7,037 bases of DNA from an uncultured Lachnospiraceae bacterium (GCA_902773195.1 CACYDL010000009.1:1-7037), one strand, 5' to 3'. Shown: positions 1 through 6,416, counted from the stretch's first letter. Numbers and translations are program-made. The notes: a model not told the origin generated them from the letters alone.

Positions 1-904
<904 letters not shown>

Positions 905-961
905 TCAGGAAAAGCCGGTCCCTCAGAATTGTTCTTTTTTTAGTACATCATAGCGTTGCAG

Positions 962-994
962 TGATAAAAAAAGGGTTTTTGGCTCTTTTTATCA
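962..994. repeat. AT-rich inverted repeat upstream of the gdhA promoter
   Basis: TGATAAAAA (962-970) and its exact complement TTTTTATCA (986-994) flank a 15-nt spacer. The repeat lies about 60 bp upstream of the predicted gdhA -35 box and just beyond the alaA terminator. It could be a two-half-site operator for a gdhA regulator, or an AT-rich upstream element. The stem is too AT-rich to act as a standard intrinsic terminator. Confidence 0.4.
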
Positions 995-1005
995 GGCACT
1001 CGCTC

Positions 1006-1035
1006 AAAAAGGCCCGGCTTCCGCCGGGTCTTTTT
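1006..1035 (-). terminator. Intrinsic terminator of alaA, symmetric and possibly bidirectional
   Basis: A 13-bp stem with one G-T wobble (1006-1018 with 1023-1035) closes a 4-nt TTCC loop. The core is GGCCCGGC/GCCGGGTC, flanked by A5 on one side and T5 on the other. Read on the minus strand it follows the alaA stop by about 60 nt and ends in TTTTTG, as expected for an intrinsic terminator. The A and T tracts make it symmetric, so it could also work on plus-strand transcripts, though no plus-strand gene ends here. Confidence 0.9.
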
Positions 1036-1094
1036 GTTCACATATAAGTGCATAACGTCCGTTTTTGTACGGAAACCGATGCAATTCCCGCCTG

Positions 1095-2321
1095 TCAGTC
1101 CTTCTCCCCCTGCCGGTATCCGCCGAGGAAGCGGGACAGCTTCTCCATCGATTCGTGCAGCGTCGGAAGCATGGGCAGATACACGATCCGGAAATGATCC
1201 GGCGCCGGCCAGTTAAAGCCCGTGCCCTGCACCACCAGGACATGCTCCTGACGGAGCAGGTCGTAGGCGAACTGCATGTCGTCGGTGATGTTGAACTTCT
1301 CCACGTCCAGCTTCGGGAAGCAGTAGAAGGCCGCCTTCGGCTTGACGACGCTGACGCCCGGAATGGAATTCAGCGCCTCGATGATATAGTCCCTCTGTCT
1401 CGTCACCCTCCCGGTCTCGTTCACGTAGCCCTTGACGCTCTGGTTGCCCCAGAGAGCCGTCTGCACGATGGACTGGGCCGGCACGTTGGAGCACAGGCGC
1501 ATGGAGGAAAGCATCTTGATTCCCTCAATGTAGTCCGCCGCGATCTTCTTGTTCCCCGAGAGAATCATCCACCCCACCCGGAATCCGGCGATCATGTGGG
1601 ATTTCGAAAGTCCCGAGAAGGTCACGCAGAAAAGATCCGGGGCGAGGGACGCGATGGAGGTGTGCTGATATCCGTCCATCAGGAGCCGGTCATAGATCTC
1701 GTCCGAGAAGACGATCAGGCCGTGTCTTCTGGCGATGTCCACGATCCTCTCCAGCAGATCCCTCGGATAGACCGCGCCCGTGGGGTTGTTGGGATTGATG
1801 ATGACGATCGCCTTCGTCCTGTCCGTGATCTTCCTCTCGATGTCGTCGAGATCCGGATTCCAGTCGCTCTCCTCGTCGCAGAGATAATGGACCACCTTTC
1901 CGCCGGCCAGCGTCGCGCAGGCCGTCCACAGCGGGTAATCCGGCGCGGGGATCAGTATCTCGTCCCCGTTGTCGAGAAGGGCCGACAGGCTCAGGTTGAT
2001 GAGCTCGGACACGCCGTTTCCGGTATAGATGTCGTCGATGGTCACATTGGGAATGTTCTGAATCTGGGAGTACTGCATGATCGCTTTTCTGGCCGCCCAG
2101 ATCCCCTTGGAATTCGAATACCCCTGGGAGTCCCTGAGGTTGGAGGCCATGTCGAGGATCACCTCCTCGGGCGCGTTGAAGCCGAAGGGCGCGGGATTGC
2201 CGATGTTCAGCTTGAGAACGTCGATTCCCGCGGCGATCATCCGGTCCGCCTCTTCGACCACCGGGCCTCTGACATCGTAGAGTACGTTTTCCAGTTTTGT
2301 TGATTTATGGAATGTCTTCAT
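1095..2321 (-). CDS. alaA: AlaA/YfbQ-type alanine (glutamate-pyruvate) aminotransferase
   Basis: PLP-dependent class I aminotransferase of 408 residues, the full family length (E. coli AlaA is 405). It closely follows AlaA from the N-terminal KLENVLYDVRGPV onward, including LKLNIGNPAPFGF (37-48), GYSNSKGIWAARKAIMQ (67-83), IPAPDYPLWTA (124-134) and VHYLCDEESDWNPDLDDI (144-161). PLP-site residues visible are Asn179 in INPNNPTG, Asp207 and Tyr210 in SDEIYD, the Schiff-base Lys240 in FSGLSKS, and Arg248 in GFRVGW. Arg378 in DHFRIV should bind the substrate carboxylate. The expected reaction is glutamate + pyruvate to 2-oxoglutarate + alanine. The ATG has GGAGG (2329-2333) 7 nt upstream. The gene lies between its own promoter and a strong terminator, directly upstream of gdhA, which supplies glutamate. 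Substrate choice is inferred from family similarity. Confidence 0.95.
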   Translation of the reverse strand: MKTFHKSTKLENVLYDVRGPVVEEADRMIAAGIDVLKLNIGNPAPFGFNAPEEVILDMASNLRDSQGYSNSKGIWAARKAIMQYSQIQNIPNVTIDDIYTGNGVSELINLSLSALLDNGDEILIPAPDYPLWTACATLAGGKVVHYLCDEESDWNPDLDDIERKITDRTKAIVIINPNNPTGAVYPRDLLERIVDIARRHGLIVFSDEIYDRLLMDGYQHTSIASLAPDLFCVTFSGLSKSHMIAGFRVGWMILSGNKKIAADYIEGIKMLSSMRLCSNVPAQSIVQTALWGNQSVKGYVNETGRVTRQRDYIIEALNSIPGVSVVKPKAAFYCFPKLDVEKFNITDDMQFAYDLLRQEHVLVVQGTGFNWPAPDHFRIVYLPMLPTLHESMEKLSRFLGGYRQGEKD

Positions 2322-2377
2322 CCTGTTTCCTCCCCGTAAGCGCCGGCATCTCCCTCCCGGGCGCCGCCGTTTATTCT

Positions 2378-2406
2378 TTTATAAACTCTTGCGGCCCGGT
2401 ATGCAA
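2378..2406 (-). promoter_or_regulatory. Predicted sigma-A promoter of alaA
   Basis: On the minus strand, TTGCAT (2401-2406) and TATAAA (2378-2383) are separated by 17 bp and sit in a small AT-rich pocket of otherwise GC-rich DNA between xdhC and alaA. The leader would be about 50 nt long. The -10 box is good and the -35 box is weak (3 of 6). I found no convincing terminator between the xdhC stop at 2440 and this promoter, so read-through from xdhC is possible. Confidence 0.5.
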
Positions 2407-2439
2407 GCCCCTTTTCGGAAGCGCCAGACGCGGCCGTCC

Positions 2440-3462
2440 TCACAGGCCGGCCGAAGAAGGGTCCCCGAGCACCTCGAGAAACACCTCCATGCGGCCTCCG
2501 CAGGCCATGCCTTCCTCCGGATTGAGCTGCGCCGTCAGATCCACCGTCACGCTCTCCGTCTTTCCTCCGGTGCGGAGCAGATCCAGCGCCTTTCTGATGA
2601 CCTCCGCCTCAAAGCAGCCGCCTCCGATGGTGCCGGTGATCTCTCCGTTCTCCCGCACGACCATCCGCGTACCGGCCTCTCTCGGCGCGGGGCCCTTCCT
2701 GGAGGTGATCAGCGCCACGACTTTTTTTCCGCCGGCCGAAACCGCCTCCAGGATGTCGCGGGGAAACGGCCTCGTCCCCCGCGCCCGGAATTCCCGGATC
2801 ATCTCCGCCGCCACGGAGACCGCGATCTCCTCCGGCGTCTCGGCCCCGATCTCCAGGCCTATAGGCGCGTGAAGCAGCGCGAGCTTCTCCTCGGATACGC
2901 CCCTTCCCAGCATCTCCTTCCGCACCGCCTGTATCCTCTTCCGGCTGCTCATCATGCCGGCGTAGGCGAAGGGAGAGGCGAGAACCGCTTCGAGGCATTC
3001 CATATCGAAACGGTGTCCCCTGGTCATGATGACGTAGAAGGTCTCCCCGCTCTTTTCAAGGGCGGCGAGATTTCCGGCGTAGGATCCCGTCATCACCCGG
3101 TCCGCGCCGCATCGGGCCGCCTCCTCTCCGAAGGAGGGACGGTCCTCCAGCACCGTCGTGTGAAATCCCAGGTTTTTCAGAAGCCTGATCAGCTCCTGCG
3201 CGACGTGTCCTCCCCCGCAGATGACGGCCTTTCCCGCCTCTCCCGGCGTCTCCAGGAAAAGGCGCGTACCGTCGTGGCTGACGCAGCAGGGCGTGCGCGG
3301 AACGTCCTCCCCGGGTCTGAAACCGGAGGGAAATCCCTCCTCCGCCTCCACCGGGGCCGACCCGGAGAACAGCGCGTGGGCGCCTGCGCCGGGCCCGTCG
3401 AGCACCGTACAGAGCAGCGGACGGCTCAGGGACGGGCGGTCCGCCAGTATCTCGTAGATCAT
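2440..3462 (-). CDS. XdhC/CoxI-family molybdenum hydroxylase maturation factor with reversed domain order
   Basis: This 340-residue protein carries both signature domains of XdhC, the factor that binds molybdenum cofactor and delivers it to xanthine dehydrogenase-type hydroxylases. A Rossmann-type XdhC_C domain comes first (about 77-225): KAVICGGGHVAQELIRLL (78-95), VIMTRGHRFDMECL (144-157), AYAGMMSSRKR (166-176) and LLHAPIGLEIGAETPEEIAVS (196-216). An XdhC_CoxI domain follows (about 236-332): SRKGPAPREAGTRMVV (254-269), GTIGGGCFEAEV (277-288) and GMACGGRMEVFLEVL (318-332). In the classical proteins CoxI precedes the Rossmann domain. Residues 1-75 (with LLCTVLDGPGAGAHALF) may be a degenerate CoxI-like half. 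The ATG has AGGAG (within 3471-3476) about 8 nt upstream. No molybdenum hydroxylase, cofactor-synthesis or selenium gene is adjacent, so the client enzyme is unknown. Confidence 0.88.
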   Translation of the reverse strand: MIYEILADRPSLSRPLLCTVLDGPGAGAHALFSGSAPVEAEEGFPSGFRPGEDVPRTPCCVSHDGTRLFLETPGEAGKAVICGGGHVAQELIRLLKNLGFHTTVLEDRPSFGEEAARCGADRVMTGSYAGNLAALEKSGETFYVIMTRGHRFDMECLEAVLASPFAYAGMMSSRKRIQAVRKEMLGRGVSEEKLALLHAPIGLEIGAETPEEIAVSVAAEMIREFRARGTRPFPRDILEAVSAGGKKVVALITSRKGPAPREAGTRMVVRENGEITGTIGGGCFEAEVIRKALDLLRTGGKTESVTVDLTAQLNPEEGMACGGRMEVFLEVLGDPSSAGL

Positions 3463-3501
3463 GTCTTTTTCTCCTTACCGTTGACGGTTCATGCGGCTTT
3501 C

Positions 3502-3530
3502 ATTATACTCCGGCGCGCCGGATTAGGAAA
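3502..3530 (-). promoter_or_regulatory. Predicted sigma-A promoter of the xdhC-family gene
   Basis: A perfect -10 box TATAAT (3502-3507, minus strand) lies 17 bp from a weak -35 box TTTCCT (3525-3530). The leader is short, about 30-35 nt. The spacer between the two boxes holds a 14-bp perfect palindrome (3509-3522), so this promoter may be repressed by a protein binding between the boxes. Confidence 0.55.
3509..3522. repeat. 14-bp perfect palindrome inside the xdhC promoter spacer
   Basis: TCCGGCGCGCCGGA is self-complementary over all 14 positions and falls entirely within the 17-bp spacer (3508-3524) of the predicted promoter. That is a classic place for a repressor operator. In GC-rich DNA a palindrome of this length could also arise by chance. 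Confidence 0.45.
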
Positions 3531-3569
3531 GAACCAGTGCCGGCGGCAGGAGATCCCGGTCAGGGATGG

Positions 3570-3598
3570 TTGAAAAAGTCGCCGTCTGCTGATAGAAT
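3570..3598 (+). promoter_or_regulatory. Predicted sigma-A promoter of the 175-residue protein gene
   Basis: TTGAAA (3570-3575) and TAGAAT (3593-3598) are separated by 17 bp on the plus strand; both boxes match consensus well. Transcription would begin near 3605, giving a leader of about 74 nt. A small inverted repeat, ATCCC-N5-GGGAT (3553-3567), abuts the -35 box and could be a regulator site. The promoter is divergent from that of the xdhC-family gene, with about 40 bp between their -35 boxes. Confidence 0.6.
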
Positions 3599-3609
3599 AA
3601 TAAGCGCGT

Positions 3610-3635
3610 CGGGAACGGCTTCCGCCGTCTTCCCG
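3610..3635 (+). promoter_or_regulatory. GC-rich hairpin in the 5' leader
   Basis: CGGGAACGGC (3610-3619) pairs with GCCG (3624-3627) and TTCCCG (3630-3635) across a TTCC loop, leaving a 2-nt TC bulge. That is ten base pairs starting about 5 nt after the predicted transcription start. A short run of four T follows at 3639-3642. It could stabilise the 5' end of the mRNA or act as a weak attenuator. The rest of the leader is too short for a typical large riboswitch. Confidence 0.4.
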
Positions 3636-3678
3636 CTGTTTTCCGCATCATTATCGGTAAGTTTACGGAGGATCTGCC

Positions 3679-4206
3679 ATGGCGGACGGAGCATATCGAA
3701 TCAGAATGAAAAGAGGACACAGCAAGCGGCTTCGCTTCTGGTTCTGTCCTGTCAACGATAAAATCATGAATGCCGATCAGGACTGGCCGGAGGACGCCGA
3801 GCTGTCCTGCGATCATCTTTGCACAAAGCAGCTCTTCTATCCCTTTATCAAGAAGTATTACCCGGGAGAATTCCAGTGGAAAAACGAGCTCAATCTTATG
3901 CCCTTTGACAACGTGCGGGCCATGATCAGGGAGGTGCGCAAGGTCACGAAGCTCATGAAGCGCAACTTCAACGATCCGCGTCTCCGCCCCTATAAAAAGC
4001 GTATCGAGATTGATCTTCTGGTGGACAGTGATGAGTATGAAGAAAAGTACATGACCGCGTCGGATCTGGTCAGGAGACAGGCTGTGGAAGAGCATGCGGG
4101 CGTGGTGATCGAATTCTACACCCGACTCTGCGACTGGCTGGAGAAATCAATGGACAGGTATGAACCGCAGGGTTACAAGTATATGGCAATTTTCGCGCCT
4201 CACTGA
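3679..4206 (+). CDS. Conserved-looking hypothetical protein, 175 residues, function unknown
   Basis: I do not recognise a family. It is a soluble protein, with no signal peptide and no membrane helix. It is rich in charged and aromatic residues, with a basic N-terminus (RIRMKRGHSKRLRFWF, residues 7-22). A central segment has helix-like heptads (MIREVRKVTKLMKRNF, about 81-96) and is followed by RPYKKRIEIDLLVDSDEYEEKYM. Two cysteines (Cys44 and Cys48, in ELSCDHLCTKQ) are four residues apart. Another Cys is in FYTRLCDWLEK. Coding character is good: mostly G/C third positions, an ATG with GGAGG (3667-3671) 7 nt upstream, and a well-formed promoter. It stands alone on the plus strand, divergent from the xdhC-family gene and convergent with the AraC-type regulator, whose stop is 20 nt from this stop. 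I see no clear terminator in that gap. Confidence 0.85.
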   Translation: MADGAYRIRMKRGHSKRLRFWFCPVNDKIMNADQDWPEDAELSCDHLCTKQLFYPFIKKYYPGEFQWKNELNLMPFDNVRAMIREVRKVTKLMKRNFNDPRLRPYKKRIEIDLLVDSDEYEEKYMTASDLVRRQAVEEHAGVVIEFYTRLCDWLEKSMDRYEPQGYKYMAIFAPH

Positions 4207-4226
4207 CGGACCGCTCCGGGGAATGG

Positions 4227-4913
4227 TCACCGGCTGTTTCTCCTCCTCTCCCCTGTCTGCTCACGGTTCTTTCTTCTGTACTGAAGCGGCGACAGGCCGT
4301 AATGGGCCTTGAACACCCGGCAGAAGTAGGAACAGTGCCGGTAGCCGACCTTCGCGGCGATCTCCGTCATCTGGGAATCCTCCGTGAGCAGCAGGTAGGC
4401 GGCTCTCTCGACCCGGTTGCGCTCGATATAGTTCTTCAGCGGCTCCCCCTCCTTGCGGCGGAACAGCGCGCTCAGATAGTTCGGCGTCAGACACGCCACC
4501 CGCGAGAGGCTCTGCAGAGAGAGATCTCCGTCGAGATGCATCCGGATATAGCACTTGACAAATCCCAGATCCGCCTTCGTGTTCCCGCGGACGTCGTCCG
4601 GGGACATGTACGAAAGCCCCTCCGTCTCATCCTCCCGGGCCGTCTCTTCCGGCCCTCTCTGAAGGAGAATGGTCCTCCCGGCCGCTCTTACCTCCGGTCC
4701 GTCCTCCCACCGCATCAGCTTCAGGAATTCCGGATCCCCGAAATCCGTGAGAAGGATTCCCTGTCCCCCCGCCTTTTCCAGAATCGAGACGCCTTCCCTG
4801 ACGGATCCGGCCCTTGTGACAAACGCGCCGGGGCTCTGTTCCGAAATACGTCTCCGCACCGTGTGGTACAGTCCCTCCTCCTTTGAGACGACAACATATT
4901 TCATGGTTTTCAC
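4227..4913 (-). CDS. AraC/XylS-family transcriptional regulator with a possible degenerate receiver domain
   Basis: A 228-residue DNA-binding regulator. The C-terminal AraC domain (about 115-214) contains two helix-turn-helix motifs: LSLQSLSRVACLTPNYLSALFR (131-152), then MTEIAAKVGYRHCSYFCRVFKAHYGLSPLQYR (182-213), the latter matching the family signature. The N-terminal 110 residues alternate strand-like and helical segments (MKYVVVSKEEG, GILLTDFGDPEFLKLM, TILLQ) in the manner of a response-regulator receiver. Asp57 sits where the phospho-acceptor would be, but the usual acidic pair after strand 1 is missing. The GTG at 4911-4913 was chosen because GGAGG (4922-4926) lies 8 nt upstream. An in-frame TTG at 4953-4955 overlaps the predicted -10 box and would not be transcribed; ATG 4902-4904 is a less likely alternative. 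The target genes are unknown. Confidence 0.9.
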   Translation of the reverse strand: MKTMKYVVVSKEEGLYHTVRRRISEQSPGAFVTRAGSVREGVSILEKAGGQGILLTDFGDPEFLKLMRWEDGPEVRAAGRTILLQRGPEETAREDETEGLSYMSPDDVRGNTKADLGFVKCYIRMHLDGDLSLQSLSRVACLTPNYLSALFRRKEGEPLKNYIERNRVERAAYLLLTEDSQMTEIAAKVGYRHCSYFCRVFKAHYGLSPLQYRRKNREQTGERRRNSR

Positions 4914-4953
4914 GATCTGTTCCTCCCTCCTGGTACAGATTTTTTGCAGTCTC

Positions 4954-4981
4954 AATATATCACAGGAAGAAGCGTTTTCAA
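4954..4981 (-). promoter_or_regulatory. Predicted sigma-A promoter of the AraC-type regulator
   Basis: On the minus strand, TTGAAA (4976-4981) and TATATT (4954-4959) are 16 bp apart. The DNA upstream of the -35 box (about 4982-5040) is strikingly AT-rich and could act as an UP element. The leader would be about 35 nt and carries two overlapping purine-rich Shine-Dalgarno sequences (4922-4931). The -10 position rules out the upstream TTG as a start. Confidence 0.6.
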
Positions 4982-5075
4982 CCGATTAAGCTGAAGTGTG
5001 TTAATAATTGCTATATCTTCTGTATTTATTTCTATTATGCGTCTTTTCCGGCCTGCCGCTTCCGTCGGGACACAA

Positions 5076-5125
5076 TTTCCGCTGCGCCCGCAGGTGCCCA
5101 CCGCGGATCCTGTTTCCGCTGCGCC
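5076..5125. repeat. 13-nt direct repeat, two copies 37 bp apart
   Basis: TTTCCGCTGCGCC occurs exactly at 5076-5088 and 5113-5125. The 37-bp period is not a multiple of three. The sequence after each copy diverges, so this is either an old short duplication or a pair of binding sites. Confidence 0.5.
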
Positions 5126-5150
5126 TGCCTTGGGGACTTCCCCACAGCGG
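5116..5150. repeat. Small inverted repeat in the intergenic region
   Basis: CCGCTG (5116-5121) pairs with CAGCGG (5145-5150), and inside it TGGGGA (5131-5136) pairs with TCCCCA (5139-5144). A 9-nt asymmetric bulge separates the two helices on the left side only. It overlaps the second copy of the 13-nt direct repeat. No U-tract follows on either strand. Confidence 0.35.
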
Positions 5151-5219
5151 CGACTACGATACCGACGATCTGTTCGCGTGGATCGACGGCCTGGCGCCGT
5201 GAGACAGACCGGTCCCCGC

Positions 5220-5279
5220 AAGGAGGAGGCCGGCGCCTCCGGTTCTCCTTAAGAACCAGGGGCAGCCGGCCTCCTCCTT
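5220..5279. repeat. 60-nt long hairpin, possible terminator downstream of the membrane protein gene
   Basis: AAGGAGGAGGCCGGC (5220-5234) and its exact complement (5265-5279) form a 15-bp stem. It continues inward with GCCTC/GGGGC (one G-T pair) and, past a C/A mismatch, GGTTCT/AGAACC (5241-5246 with 5252-5257) around a CCTTA loop. In total about 26 pairs form, with only a one-base bulge and a mismatch. On the minus strand it begins about 30 nt after the stop of the membrane protein gene, where a terminator belongs. However, the sequence beyond it is GC-rich, not a U-tract, so a standard intrinsic terminator is not shown. It could be an mRNA 3'-end stabiliser or a dispersed palindromic repeat. 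Confidence 0.6.
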
Positions 5280-5309
5280 CTCCGTCATCCTTCGGGGAGC
5301 GGCGGCGCC

Positions 5310-6416
5310 TCATCCCCCGTGTTCGGCATAGTATTCCTCCCAGTAATCCGCGGCGTCGTCATAGTCCTCGAATACGTCGCGGTTTTCCTCCCAGAAATCC
5401 TCGGGATCGTCATAGTCCTCGGCGTTGTAATCATCGCCGTCGTTGTAAATATACGTTTTTCCGTAGGTCCCGCCGGTTCCGTATTTCCTTCCGGAGGACG
5501 GGGCCGGCGTCGGCGTCTCTTTCTTTCCGAAAAAGTCCTTGTAGCCCTTCTCCGTAAAGTGGTCTTTTCCGTTCTTGACGAAATATCCTGAGATCATTCC
5601 GTTCGACTCATACTTGTTCTCCGAAGTGCGGATCATAAAGTTTGTCTCGGATCCAAGAGAGTAATTAGACCCGAGGAAAGAGAGACTCGTGTTGCTGAAT
5701 TTGCGGTAAGCCGCGAATTCGTCGCTCTGCTTCATTTCCCGCAGCACGTCTTTTCCGAGCCTGATCGCCTCTTCCAGCAGCTCGGACTGCCGGACGTCCG
5801 AAAGTCTGTCGAAGCTGTCGTCCGCCTCCAGAGTGACGAGGATGTACTCCTTCCACCGGCCGTCCGTTACGCTGATGTTCCCGTTGGCCCGCGACGTCCC
5901 GACATAAGGAAAGTCTCCGTAAGGATTGTGCTCACCGAACCAGTCATGCACGTCCTTGCCGAAGGAACCCCGCATCTCGAAGAACTCTTCCCGGAGCGCC
6001 GCCTTTTCCCTGATATCCCTCTTTTCCTCCAGCATGTTATGCACAGGCACCGCGATCAGGAGAGCCATGACCGCCAGCAGGAAGAACCACATCTCTTCCC
6101 GTTCCGGCCTGTGCTCCTTCGGGATCACATCCAGGGCATACAGCATATAGAACGTAAGGCAGACGGCTGCCCCGGCCGCCGGAACGGCGACGAACAGCAT
6201 GAACGGCAGTGAGTGAATCATATCCTGGAGGACCACGTCGTCGAAGCCGTCGCGGAGACCCATACAGCCCAGAAACAGTAATAAGGTTACGCTTACGCCA
6301 AGTAATGTCAGGCCGATCTTCAGATCCGTATCCATGCGATCCTCGCGCATGGCCTTTGTGATCCGGTCTCTCTCGTAAACCACCGGCTGATCGGCTTTAT
6401 TACGCTCCGGTTCCAT
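5310..6416 (-). CDS. Membrane protein with three helices and a repeated acidic/aromatic C-terminal tail, function unknown
   Basis: I do not recognise a named family for this 368-residue protein. A charged N-terminus (1-31) precedes membrane segments at about 32-54, 68-95 and 109-126. A soluble, mostly charged domain of about 170 residues (130-298) follows, then a Pro/Ser/Gly-rich linker (300-320, TPTPAPSSGRKYGTGG) and a very acidic tail (325-368). The tail is built from two 17-residue units, EDYDDPEDFWEENRDVF and EDYDDAADYWEEYYAEHG. No enzyme motif is visible. The ATG at 6416 has only a GAGGGGG stretch about 8 nt upstream. In-frame Met28, after GAGG, is an alternative start just before the first helix. 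It lies 98 nt after the AAA+ ATPase gene on the same strand with no evident promoter between, so an operon is likely. A long hairpin follows its stop. Confidence 0.82.
   Translation of the reverse strand: MEPERNKADQPVVYERDRITKAMREDRMDTDLKIGLTLLGVSVTLLLFLGCMGLRDGFDDVVLQDMIHSLPFMLFVAVPAAGAAVCLTFYMLYALDVIPKEHRPEREEMWFFLLAVMALLIAVPVHNMLEEKRDIREKAALREEFFEMRGSFGKDVHDWFGEHNPYGDFPYVGTSRANGNISVTDGRWKEYILVTLEADDSFDRLSDVRQSELLEEAIRLGKDVLREMKQSDEFAAYRKFSNTSLSFLGSNYSLGSETNFMIRTSENKYESNGMISGYFVKNGKDHFTEKGYKDFFGKKETPTPAPSSGRKYGTGGTYGKTYIYNDGDDYNAEDYDDPEDFWEENRDVFEDYDDAADYWEEYYAEHGG
5335..5421. repeat. 51-bp-period tandem duplication encoding the acidic tail
   Basis: Blocks 5335-5370 and 5386-5421 match at 32 of 36 positions, including an exact 15-nt stretch (5356-5370 and 5407-5421). 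The 51-bp period equals 17 codons and keeps the reading frame, giving the two EDYDD units of the membrane protein. The DNA-level similarity suggests a fairly recent in-frame duplication or a slippage-prone repeat. Confidence 0.75.

Larger units (their letters stand above)
4998..5204 (+). other. Intergenic stretch with a possible frameshifted gene remnant
   Basis: The gap from 4982 to 5309 holds no convincing intact gene. On the plus strand, the frame ending at the TGA 5202-5204 finishes with 17 protein-like residues ([17 protein letters not shown]) whose codons have mostly G/C third positions. Upstream the same frame turns arginine-rich and implausible, while the neighbouring frame ([17 protein letters not shown]) looks more natural. 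Both frames read FPLR at the two copies of a 13-nt repeat, which suggests a one-base frameshift between 5089 and 5113. No start codon here has a ribosome binding site. This may be the 3' remnant of a lost gene or a chance resemblance. Confidence 0.2.

Noticed and set aside
1065..2303. Plus-strand open frame of 412 codons opposite alaA
   Set aside because: It mirrors the aminotransferase gene, whose motifs and active-site residues are all intact. The predicted protein is His/Arg/Asp-rich in the way typical of antisense translation.
2389..3573. Plus-strand open frame of 394 codons opposite the xdhC-family gene
   Set aside because: It is antisense to conserved XdhC domains, and the product is Arg-rich with no motif. 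It also runs through the xdhC promoter.
3523..4095. Minus-strand open frame of 190 codons opposite the 175-residue protein gene
   Set aside because: The plus-strand gene has the better promoter, ribosome binding site and codon pattern. The minus frame has no ribosome binding site that I can see.
4207..4226. Possible bidirectional terminator between the convergent genes
   Set aside because: Only GACC/GGTC (4209-4212 with 4225-4228) pairs around a 12-nt loop, with no U-tract. It is too weak to call.
4914..4955. Upstream TTG start extending the AraC regulator by 14 residues
   Set aside because: The TTG overlaps the predicted -10 box, so it would not be in the mRNA. It lacks a Shine-Dalgarno sequence, and the extension would be translated from the real ribosome binding site region.
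4883..5557. Plus-strand open frame of 224 codons through the intergenic region
   Set aside because: It crosses the start of one real gene and the end of another on the opposite strand, and its product is a run of Arg, Pro and Ser without any motif.
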